The position numbers and the translations under genes were made by a program. The notes below the pieces were generated by a model that was not told the DNA's origin, ran no database searches, and saw only the letters and a list, made by a program, of their open reading frames with translations. Shown in pieces: positions 6,746 to 12,998 of a DNA stretch of 13,598 nucleotides (positions are counted from its first letter, which is position 1; every line of letters starts with the position of its first letter). Source of the DNA: JBCCRH01 sp039208045. Its GTDB lineage: Bacteria > Bacteroidota > Bacteroidia > Chitinophagales > Saprospiraceae. Where the stretch lies: positions 1-13,598 of the forward strand of contig JBCCRH010000128.1 of the NCBI GenBank assembly GCA_039208045.1, given 5' to 3'.

Positions 6746-8023
6746 ATGAGACCATTAGCAGAGCGAATGCGGCCAACTAATTTGAAGGAGTATGTTGGGC
6801 AGCAGCATTTGGTAGGGGAAAAGGCCGTATTGCGGCAAGCGATACAAACAGGGCGTATTCCTTCTTTTATTTTGTGGGGGCCTCCTGGGGTAGGCAAAAC
6901 GACCCTAGCCAAGATTATTGCGAATCAACTCCAACGGCCCTTTTACACCCTCAGTGCGGTTAGCTCTGGCGTGAAAGACGTGCGCGAAACCATTGCGAAA
7001 GCCAAAAAACAGCAGTTTTTTGATCGTCCTAATCCTATTTTGTTTATCGATGAGATTCATCGGTTTAGCAAGTCACAGCAAGATTCGCTCTTGGGAGCAG
7101 TGGAAGAAGGGATTGTTACACTAATTGGGGCCACCACCGAAAATCCCTCTTTTGAAGTTATCCCCGCCTTGCTATCCCGCTGCCAAGTGTACGTACTCCA
7201 GCATTTAGCGGAAGCGGAACTCATACAGCTTATTGAGACTGCCGTGCGCAAAGATGAATACCTAAAAGAGAAACAGTTTGACTTTAAGTCATACGAAGCG
7301 GTAATCCGCTTTTCGGGGGGAGATGCGCGCAAGCTGCACAATATTTTGGAAATTTTGGCTAACCAAATTGAAAAAGGGGAGCTACTGGAAGTGACCGATG
7401 AGCTTGTTACTGCCACCCTACAGGAAAATATGGGCTTGTATGACAAGTCAGGTGAGCAGCACTATGATATTGCCTCTGCCTTTATCAAGTCCATTCGCGG
7501 AAGCGACCCTCACGCTGCGGTATATTGGTTGGCCAGAATGATTGAAGGAGGGGAAGATGTAAAATTTATTGCCCGCCGTATGATGATTGCGGCTGCTGAA
7601 GATGTCGGCCTAGCCAATCCTAATGCCTTACTGATGGCTACCACTGCTTTTCAGTCGGTACAGGCAATCGGCTTGCCCGAAGCACGCATTATCCTTTCCC
7701 AGGCAGTCATCTATCTCGCTACTTCTCCCAAGAGCAATTCGGCTTATCAGGCCATCAATAAAGCACAGGCTTTGGTACGCCAAACGGGGCACTTGCCCGT
7801 ACCGCTTCACCTGCGCAACGCCCCTACTAAGCTTATGAAACAATTAGATTATGGCAAAGCATACAAGTATAGCCACGATTTCCCCAGTAACTTTGTACAG
7901 CAAGAGTATTTACCTGAAAAGGTGAGTAATACAGTTCTCTTCGAGCCCCAAAACAATCCAAGCGAAACGAAGATTAAAAGCAGATTGGATAAACAGTGGG
8001 AAGGGAAGTATCCAAAAAAATAG
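6746..8023 (+). CDS. rarA: RarA/MgsA AAA+ replication-associated recombination ATPase
   Basis: A clamp-loader-like AAA+ ATPase that acts at stalled replication forks and binds SSB in characterised homologues (E. coli RarA/MgsA, yeast Mgs1, human WRNIP1). With the start at 6746 the product is 425 residues, normal for the family, and begins MRPLAERMRPTNLKEYVGQ, the conserved family N-terminus. The frame extends upstream to GTG 6704 and ATG 6713, but those 14 residues (ARMIFIIFRKIEQ) are not family-like. Motifs: Walker A WGPPGVGKTT (about 44-53), Walker B ILFIDEIHRF (98-107), sensor 1 GATTENPSF (128-136), Arg-finger segment LLSRC, and the C-terminal GSDPHAAVYWLARM, AAEDVGLANP and HLRNAPTKLMK signatures. 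It is single, divergent from the T9SS gene and convergent with the next gene, with which it shares a terminator. Core gene with nothing unusual. Confidence 0.95.
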   Translation: MRPLAERMRPTNLKEYVGQQHLVGEKAVLRQAIQTGRIPSFILWGPPGVGKTTLAKIIANQLQRPFYTLSAVSSGVKDVRETIAKAKKQQFFDRPNPILFIDEIHRFSKSQQDSLLGAVEEGIVTLIGATTENPSFEVIPALLSRCQVYVLQHLAEAELIQLIETAVRKDEYLKEKQFDFKSYEAVIRFSGGDARKLHNILEILANQIEKGELLEVTDELVTATLQENMGLYDKSGEQHYDIASAFIKSIRGSDPHAAVYWLARMIEGGEDVKFIARRMMIAAAEDVGLANPNALLMATTAFQSVQAIGLPEARIILSQAVIYLATSPKSNSAYQAINKAQALVRQTGHLPVPLHLRNAPTKLMKQLDYGKAYKYSHDFPSNFVQQEYLPEKVSNTVLFEPQNNPSETKIKSRLDKQWEGKYPKK

Positions 8024-8054
8024 AGGCGGAAAAGCCTAAGCCATTTCCACCTCT
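8022..8054. terminator. Bidirectional terminator between rarA and the kinase-like gene
   Basis: AGAGGCGGAAA (8022-8032) pairs with TTTCCACCTCT (8044-8054), with one C/A mismatch and an 11-nt loop. On the plus strand it overlaps the rarA stop and is followed by a T-rich tail (TTGTATTTGTTTAT). On the minus strand it follows the 8095-9234 gene and runs straight into seven Ts (complement of 8014-8020). It can therefore end both convergent genes, more strongly on the minus strand. Confidence 0.75.
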
Positions 8055-8094
8055 TGTATTTGTTTATAATCTATTGCTAGCTGTAGCGTAACTA

Positions 8095-9234
8095 TTACTT
8101 CCCCATTGTATCTCCTTCTATCTTAGGATATGCTTGTATCGGGTTGTTTTTCATAAATTCTTGCAAGTTATTTAAGCTAGCCTTTGTAATATGATCCATA
8201 TTGGCATAAAAAGTATCCATATAAGCTAGCATCTCCTTTCGGCCATCGCGTTTGAGCGGCTTAAAGTCGTTTATCATATTCTCTAATTTGCTACGCTTTT
8301 CGTTTAAGAAACTGAGCACAGCACGCAGCTCGTCATCCGATACTTCTAGTCCTAAGTAAATGCGATCTTTGATACTGGTCAAGCCAAAATTAGTGTTGGG
8401 CACTGCATAAGGAGCATCTACCAGGCCCGAAAAGTCGAAATCGTAAGGTACAGGGATCATCGGACTGCCATCCTTAGGCTGCACCAATTTTAAGTTACGC
8501 AGCATGGGAATCGACCAATCTTCATTACCGATCATGTATTGGAAAGCCGCCATAAGCGTTTCTGACTTTGTATTGATCGTAGCAGGAGCAGCATTGCGGC
8601 ATTCGCACTCCGTACCGCCCAAGCGAGCCGCCATTTCGTCGGTGTCTTCGATGACAAAGCCGTAACGCTTGATCTTATTCAGCTTCTTTTTGCTATCTAT
8701 ATAGGTTATTTCTACCAATTGTACGCGATAGCTTTGTGCGGTTAGCTCTTCATACATTTTGTAAGTTAAGTACTCTTTCATCACATTTTCTGTGCCTACA
8801 CTCTTCTCATCAATACAATGTGTAACTAGCTTTAGCTTGTTAAAAGTAGGATTGTAGGCAGCGCTAGCCAAAGTACTTTTTGGGAATTTTAGCATTACCG
8901 GAGGAAAGTCACAAACTCTACGGCGAAACTTTCCTCTTGGCTTTACTTTCATCTCCAAGCTTTGCTTACCACTCTGAGCAGTTTCGTAGGTAAAGGTTGC
9001 TTTCTGATAATCATTGCGCTTCCGATTATCAATTAGCTCTACTAAATCTGTTTCGATAGTAATTTCTGCAATATCTGGCTGATAAAAAGCGTCAAATATA
9101 GATGGAGCTTTTACTTCGAAAGGCGAAGAGGTACTTTTTTTAAGTACTTGTACTTCAGGGTGTGCTATCAAAGTAACACTAAAGAGGTTTAAAACGCACC
9201 ATAAAAGCAGTGCAAATTTTGGTCGGGTGATCAT
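8095..9234 (-). CDS. Exported protein with CotH/atypical-kinase-like motifs
   Basis: 379 residues from the ATG at 9234. The frame extends to ATG 9330, but the 32 extra residues are not signal-like, whereas MITRPKFALLLWCVLNLFSVTLIAHP is a good signal peptide (about 1-24). The mature protein has KPRGKFRRRVCDFPPVMLKF (98-117), FNKLKLVTHC (131-140), KEYLTYKMYEEL (153-164), VQLVEITYID (171-180), YGFVIEDTDEMA (191-202), MIGNEDWSIPMLRNLKL (234-250) and VPYDFDFSG (262-270). This order (an RG-K strand, a helical pair, then an N-x-D-W...RN catalytic-like loop and a DFD metal-like motif) recalls CotH and other atypical secreted kinases, so phosphotransfer outside the cytoplasm is possible. That is inference from short motifs; it may be a kinase fold without activity. 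It is divergent from the alkaline phosphatase gene across a long AT-rich spacer. Four Cys lie at 108, 140, 210 and 212, plus one in the signal peptide. Confidence 0.65.
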   Translation of the reverse strand: MITRPKFALLLWCVLNLFSVTLIAHPEVQVLKKSTSSPFEVKAPSIFDAFYQPDIAEITIETDLVELIDNRKRNDYQKATFTYETAQSGKQSLEMKVKPRGKFRRRVCDFPPVMLKFPKSTLASAAYNPTFNKLKLVTHCIDEKSVGTENVMKEYLTYKMYEELTAQSYRVQLVEITYIDSKKKLNKIKRYGFVIEDTDEMAARLGGTECECRNAAPATINTKSETLMAAFQYMIGNEDWSIPMLRNLKLVQPKDGSPMIPVPYDFDFSGLVDAPYAVPNTNFGLTSIKDRIYLGLEVSDDELRAVLSFLNEKRSKLENMINDFKPLKRDGRKEMLAYMDTFYANMDHITKASLNNLQEFMKNNPIQAYPKIEGDTMGK

Positions 9235-9572
9235 GCCTAATGGTTTTATAACAGGTGTAACTAATTTATATACAGTCGGATATTCAATAGCTTTTGTTAG
9301 CTTTACACGTTCAAAGACTGATGTGTTCATAAAGCGTTGCTCGGTTTTATTTTTTTAACAATTAATTACGAAATCAGAAGTTTCTCCCTAACTCCCAATT
9401 GATGGCGCAAATCTATGTGCGTTCCAAATAAAATTCCAGTTTTTCTATATAAATTAATTGTTAACAGAATATAATTTTAAAACACATCTGAATACCGTTT
9501 TTTTAGGATTCTTTTGGTGTTATTGCACAATTAGAGTGCCCGATTGAAAGCGACTAAAAAATTTAAAAATAA
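9235..9572. other. AT-rich divergent intergenic region
   Basis: 338 bp between the preferred start of the kinase-like gene (minus) and the alkaline phosphatase start (plus). The first 96 bp are an open N-terminal extension of the minus-strand frame that I consider untranslated leader. The rest is strongly AT-rich and should hold two divergent promoters, but I found no TTG/TAnnTTTG pair at correct spacing. Its only clear structure is the 13-bp inverted repeat listed separately. Confidence 0.5.
9355..9464. repeat. Perfect 13-bp inverted repeat in the divergent promoter region
   Basis: TTAACAATTAATT (9355-9367) is repeated in inverted orientation as AATTAATTGTTAA (9452-9464), 84 bp apart. The arms are pure AT except one C/G, so some chance contribution is possible, but a 13-bp perfect match in so short a spacer is unusual. 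The arms lie upstream of both divergent genes, at positions where a shared regulator could bind. Function unknown. Confidence 0.5.
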
Positions 9573-10721
9573 ATGGGATTTTTTAAGCGTCTATTCATAG
9601 TGCTACTGCTCCTTTCGCTGGCTACATGCAAAACCAATGAGACTGAACGCCAACAAACTTTTGCCCCTGGCAAAAAAGCCAAAAATGTTATTTTAATGAT
9701 TGGTGATGGCATGGGCTTAGCGCAAATTAGTGCCGCTATGTATAGCAATAAAAATCGCCATGCTTTAGAAAAATTCCCAGTCATCGGCCTGCACAAGCAG
9801 CATTCTTACAATGATTTAATTACCGACTCTGCCGCTGGTGCCACTGCCTTTGCCTGTGGCGTAAAAACCTATAATAACGCCATTGGGCTAACCGCCGATA
9901 CGGTACCTTGTTACACTATTTTGGAAGAAGCGGAGGCCAATCAATTGGCAACGGGCTTGGTGGCCACCTCTACCATTGTGCATGCTACCCCAGCTGCTTT
10001 TATCGCTCACCAGCCCACCAGAGTGCTCTATGAGCGCATCGCCAATGACTTTCTAGATACTGAAATCGACTTCTTAGTAGGAGGAGGAAAAAAGTACTTT
10101 GACCGCCGAGATGACGAGCGCGATCTGATCCAAGCTTTTGAAGAAAAGGGATATAATGTCTATGACTATTTCAACGATGAGTTGCAGCGCGTCTCTATCA
10201 ATCCCCTCAAAAATTTCATCTTTTTTACAGCGGATAAGCAGCCCTTGGGCATTACAGCAGGGCGCAACTACCTTCCCTACGCTAGTCTCCTGGCTACCAA
10301 ATTTTTAAGTAAACACAGCGATAAAGGCTTCTTTTTGATGATTGAAGGCTCACAAATTGATTGGGCCGGGCACGCCAATGATTCCAAAATGTTAATCAAG
10401 GAAGCGCTCGATTTTGAGCGGGCTATTGCGGAAGTACTGTCTTTTGCCAGAAAGCGGGGGGATACGCTCGTAATTGTCACTGCTGACCATGAGACGGGAG
10501 GCTACAGTATATTAGAAGGAAATATGAAGCGAAAAGTAACGGGCGCCTTTACCAGCAATGACCATACTGCGGCTATGATTCCTGTTTTTGCCTTTGGCCC
10601 CTCCTCCGAGCTATTTGCTGGTATTTATGAAAATACAGATATACATACCAAAATGCGGCAAGCGCTGGGTTTTAGTAGTACACAAGCGCGTGGTAGTGTG
10701 CCTACTACAGTGTCAAAATAG
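9573..10721 (+). CDS. Alkaline phosphatase (PhoA-type), lipoprotein
   Basis: 382 residues. Hydrolyses phosphomonoesters to release phosphate outside the cytoplasm. Residues 1-19 are a lipoprotein signal ending LLSLATC (Cys19 lipidated), so it is likely membrane-anchored in the periplasm or on the surface. All expected catalytic elements of the alkaline phosphatase superfamily are present by motif: metal ligand D45 in MIGDGMG, nucleophile S86 in ITDSAAGATA, R150 in AAFIAHQPTR (Arg166-like of E. coli PhoA), E258, D263 and H267 in MIEGSQIDWAGHAND, D305-H306 in TADHETGG, and H331 in SNDHTAAMIPVFAFGP. The length is short compared with E. coli PhoA (about 470) but within the range of bacterial members. 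The start at 9573 fits the signal peptide. No Pho box-like repeat was recognised upstream, so phosphate control is not shown. A weak AT-rich hairpin follows the stop. Confidence 0.93.
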   Translation: MGFFKRLFIVLLLLSLATCKTNETERQQTFAPGKKAKNVILMIGDGMGLAQISAAMYSNKNRHALEKFPVIGLHKQHSYNDLITDSAAGATAFACGVKTYNNAIGLTADTVPCYTILEEAEANQLATGLVATSTIVHATPAAFIAHQPTRVLYERIANDFLDTEIDFLVGGGKKYFDRRDDERDLIQAFEEKGYNVYDYFNDELQRVSINPLKNFIFFTADKQPLGITAGRNYLPYASLLATKFLSKHSDKGFFLMIEGSQIDWAGHANDSKMLIKEALDFERAIAEVLSFARKRGDTLVIVTADHETGGYSILEGNMKRKVTGAFTSNDHTAAMIPVFAFGPSSELFAGIYENTDIHTKMRQALGFSSTQARGSVPTTVSK

Positions 10722-10743
10722 TAAAATGGCTCTTTCCATTTTA
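10722..10743 (+). terminator. Weak AT-rich hairpin after the alkaline phosphatase gene
   Basis: TAAAATGG (10722-10729) pairs with CCATTTTA (10736-10743) around a 6-nt loop, starting directly after the TAG stop. It has only two G-C pairs and is followed by TAATTTAG, so as an intrinsic terminator it is weak. Confidence 0.4.
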
Positions 10744-10852
10744 TAATTTAGTATCTTGGTAACAACTGTCGAACAAGATTGATCGTTATTTTCTATATTA
10801 TAAGTACTCAAATCGAACTAACTAAAACACCAAATTTAAAAACTTCGAACTT

Positions 10853-12004
10853 ATGGTTGTATCTCGCCAAGAAAGCCTGCAACTCATCAAAGATAGTGCG
10901 CGGGACTTTGCAGAAACACGTATTCGACCACACGTCATGGAGTGGGACGAAGCGCAAATTTTTCCTAAAGATCTGTTCCACGAAATGGGCGATTATGGCT
11001 TTTTGGGCATACTAGTCCCAGAACATTACGGTGGCGCTGGCTTAGGGTATCAGGAATATATCACAGTCATTGAAGAAATTGGAAAAGTGTGTGGCTCCAT
11101 CGGACTATCCGTAGCTGCTCACAATTCTTTGTGTACCAACCACATTCTGATGTTTGGTAACGAAGAACAAAAGCAGCACTACCTACCAAAGCTAGCCACC
11201 GGCGAGTGGATCGGAGCCTGGGGACTCACTGAACCCAATACCGGTAGCGACGCCGGCCGTATGAAGTGTGTAGCCGAGCGCGATGGCGACTATTATGTCA
11301 TCAATGGTGCCAAAAACTTCATTACACATGGTAAATCCGGCGATGTAGCAGTAGTCATTGTGCGCACTGGAGAGCTACTCGACAGCCACGGCATGACGGC
11401 TTTCATCATCGAAAAAGGCACACCTGGCTTCACCTCCGGCAAAAAAGAAAACAAACTCGGCATGCGCGCTTCTGAAACCGCAGAACTCATCTTCGATAAC
11501 TGCCGCGTACACAAAAGCCAAATGCTAGGTAATGAAGGCGAAGGCTTCATCCAATCGATGAAAATACTAGATGGCGGCCGCATCTCTATCGCTGCCCTAT
11601 CCTTAGGCATCGCCAAAGGCGCCTACGAAGCATCCCTCAAGTACGCCCAAGAACGCGAACAATTCGGCAAGCCGATCATGAAGTTCCAAGGCGTCAGCTT
11701 CAAAATCGCCGATATGGCTACCCAAATCGAAGCAGCCGAACTCCTCACCCGCAAAGCTGGCGACCTCAAAGACGCTGGCGAAAAGGTGACCAAAATTTCA
11801 GCGATGGCTAAATACTACGCCTCCGAAGTAGCAGTATCGGTCTCGACAGAAGCCATCCAAGTCCACGGCGGCTATGGCTACACCAAGGATTTCCCAGTAG
11901 AAAAGTACTATCGCGACTCCAAGCTCTGCACGATTGGCGAAGGCACCTCAGAAATCCAGAAATTGGTGATTGCGCGGGAGGTAAGCAGGGGTTTTAGAGT
12001 TTAG
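10853..12004 (+). CDS. Acyl-CoA dehydrogenase (short/branched-chain type)
   Basis: 383 residues. A cytoplasmic FAD enzyme that oxidises acyl-CoA to 2-enoyl-CoA and passes electrons to electron-transfer flavoprotein, in fatty-acid or branched-chain amino-acid breakdown. The helical N-domain spans about 1-118. ACYL_COA_DH signature 1, GLTEPNTGSDAG, is at 124-135; the beta domain runs to about 225 (INGAKNFITHG, KLGMRAS); the C-domain contains REQFGKPIMKFQ (268-279) and signature 2-like QVHGGYGYTKDFPVEKYYRDSK (336-357). The catalytic base is E363 in IGEGTSEIQ, the position used by short-chain/butyryl-type enzymes. Substrate chain length cannot be fixed from sequence. The last residues, RGFRV and the stop, are encoded by DNA that fits the 8-bp repeat register continuing downstream, so the 3' end seems altered by the repeat. 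It is single-gene and convergent with the next gene. Confidence 0.95.
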   Translation: MVVSRQESLQLIKDSARDFAETRIRPHVMEWDEAQIFPKDLFHEMGDYGFLGILVPEHYGGAGLGYQEYITVIEEIGKVCGSIGLSVAAHNSLCTNHILMFGNEEQKQHYLPKLATGEWIGAWGLTEPNTGSDAGRMKCVAERDGDYYVINGAKNFITHGKSGDVAVVIVRTGELLDSHGMTAFIIEKGTPGFTSGKKENKLGMRASETAELIFDNCRVHKSQMLGNEGEGFIQSMKILDGGRISIAALSLGIAKGAYEASLKYAQEREQFGKPIMKFQGVSFKIADMATQIEAAELLTRKAGDLKDAGEKVTKISAMAKYYASEVAVSVSTEAIQVHGGYGYTKDFPVEKYYRDSKLCTIGEGTSEIQKLVIAREVSRGFRV

Positions 12005-12100
12005 GAGTTGAGGGGTTGGGGAGTTGAGGAGTTGAGGGGTTGGGGAGTTGAGGAGTTGAGGAGTTGAGGAGTTGAGGAGTTGAGGGGTTGGGGAGTTGGG
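12005..12100 (+). repeat. Tandem array of twelve G-rich 8-bp units
   Basis: Twelve octamers fill exactly 96 bp directly after the acyl-CoA dehydrogenase stop: eight GAGTTGAG (A), three GGGTTGGG (B) and one GAGTTGGG (C), in the order A B A A B A A A A A B C. The 8-bp register continues upstream as GAGTTTAG (11997-12004, containing the stop codon) and GGGTTTTA (11989-11996). Closely spaced GGGG runs (for example GGGGTTGGGGAGTTGGGG at the right end) make G-quadruplex formation on the plus strand possible. Confidence 0.95.
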
Positions 12101-12115
12101 GTATAATATTTACTC

Positions 12116-12147
12116 TTAAACCCTCAAACCCTTAAACCCTTAAACTC
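12116..12147 (-). repeat. Opposite-facing array of four related 8-bp units
   Basis: On the minus strand GAGTTTAA, GGGTTTAA, GGGTTTGA, GGGTTTAA run from 12147 to 12116, preceded by GGG. They belong to the same octamer family as the plus-strand array, in inverted orientation, 15 bp away. GGGGAGTT (12090-12097) and AACTCCCC (12143-12150) form a perfect 8-bp inverted pair linking the two arrays. The site lies between convergent genes and may also help end transcription, though no U-tract terminator is evident. Confidence 0.85.
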
Positions 12148-12168
12148 CCCCTGCCCTTCCCCTGCTTC

Positions 12169-12831
12169 CTAGTTCAACTTTCGTTGCGCCAAATACAATT
12201 TACCGCCTCTAAGCTCACAATAGTTGATACTGATCGTACCGAGCTCCCACTTGTCATAATAATTAAAGGTTCTATTTTTGTCTCCACCTGCAAGGGCAAA
12301 TTCTTTGATGACCTCGCCAAAAGAACTACCGTCAAATTCTCGGACGATGATTTGGGTGGCACCGCCTGTGTAATACAGATACGCCGCTATTTTACTGCCA
12401 TCCCACCACCATCCACGGATGGGATCACGACTTTCAATTCTAGTGCGAGCAATTTCATTGGTGCGTCCTGCATAGCGCTGAACCAGCCAGCTTGAATTAT
12501 CTACAGGATCAAAAACTACATACGAATAGATAGGTCTTCTGGAGTTATCGAGGTGCACGTTAAAGCCTCTTAAAATAGCGTCCTTTGGAAAATCTCCTAT
12601 CGAAAAAGATGCTGAATTCACTTTTGGGTCTAGGTCTAATCCATTAAATCGTCTAGTGTACAAGGTTAACTTGCCCTCTATATTTGCCACATAATTAGCA
12701 TTGGTACCATCCCAATGAAATCCTTTTACCAGATCACCTTTTGAAAAATAAACAGATTCTTGGGCAACCATTAACTGAACACTTAGTAAAGAAATGAATA
12801 AAATAAACGGAACTTTCATGAATAACTTCAT
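12169..12831 (-). CDS. Exported protein with 51-52 residue propeller-like repeats
   Basis: 220 residues from ATG 12831; I do not recognise a family. The frame opens at ATG 12909, but the 26 extra residues are not signal-like, whereas MKLFMKVPFILFISLLSVQLMVAQ is a clear Sec signal peptide (ATG 12819 is also possible). The mature part shows a repeat whose landmark is basic-G-aromatic: KGFHWDG (about 36-42), RGFNVHLD (88-95) and RGWWWDG (139-145), spaced 52 and 51 residues, each followed by a strand pair such as LTLYTRRFNG, WLVQRYAG or IIVREFDG. A weaker fourth unit ends in GGKLYLAQRKL. This suggests a small beta-propeller or similar all-beta repeat fold in the periplasm or outside the cell. No lipobox, T9SS tail or catalytic motif is seen. 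It is convergent with the acyl-CoA dehydrogenase gene. Its promoter should lie in the 167 bp up to 12998, where I see no convincing box. Confidence 0.7.
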   Translation of the reverse strand: MKLFMKVPFILFISLLSVQLMVAQESVYFSKGDLVKGFHWDGTNANYVANIEGKLTLYTRRFNGLDLDPKVNSASFSIGDFPKDAILRGFNVHLDNSRRPIYSYVVFDPVDNSSWLVQRYAGRTNEIARTRIESRDPIRGWWWDGSKIAAYLYYTGGATQIIVREFDGSSFGEVIKEFALAGGDKNRTFNYYDKWELGTISINYCELRGGKLYLAQRKLN

Positions 12832-12998
12832 AAGATGTTTGGTTTTGAATGAATTGAATACTCCAAACCTCTTCAAAAATTTCAAGTTCCGATATTCACT
12901 ATTTGTCAAAGTCTTCCTTTATTCCAACTAGACTCAAAAGTTATAGCACTTATTCCACACCCTAGCCCTAGGATACACTTTAAAATACTGTTAATCTG

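Noticed and set aside
7057..7446. Antisense reading frame of 129 codons opposite rarA
   Set aside because: It is a shadow of strongly conserved rarA coding sequence. Its protein is Ser/Cys-rich without domain motifs and it has no start context.
9235..9330. N-terminal 32-residue extension of the kinase-like protein from ATG 9330
   Set aside because: The residues lack signal or domain character, while the ATG at 9234 begins a textbook signal peptide. The extension is probably leader sequence.
10744..10852. Promoter for the acyl-CoA dehydrogenase gene
   Set aside because: The spacer is AT-rich and has TTG triplets, but none is paired with TAnnTTTG at 19-21 bp, so I cannot support a specific site.
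11293..11616. Antisense frame of 107 codons opposite the acyl-CoA dehydrogenase gene
   Set aside because: It lies wholly within a conserved enzyme gene on the other strand and shows no recognisable protein feature.
12005..12147. CRISPR array or telomere-like repeat
   Set aside because: The units are 8 bp with no spacers, so not CRISPR. The G-rich units resemble telomeric DNA only in composition and sit inside the sequence between two genes.
12940..12975. CCTAG/CTAGG palindrome after the two-component regulator gene as terminator
   Set aside because: The stem is 5 bp with a 2-base loop and no T-tract follows on the minus strand.
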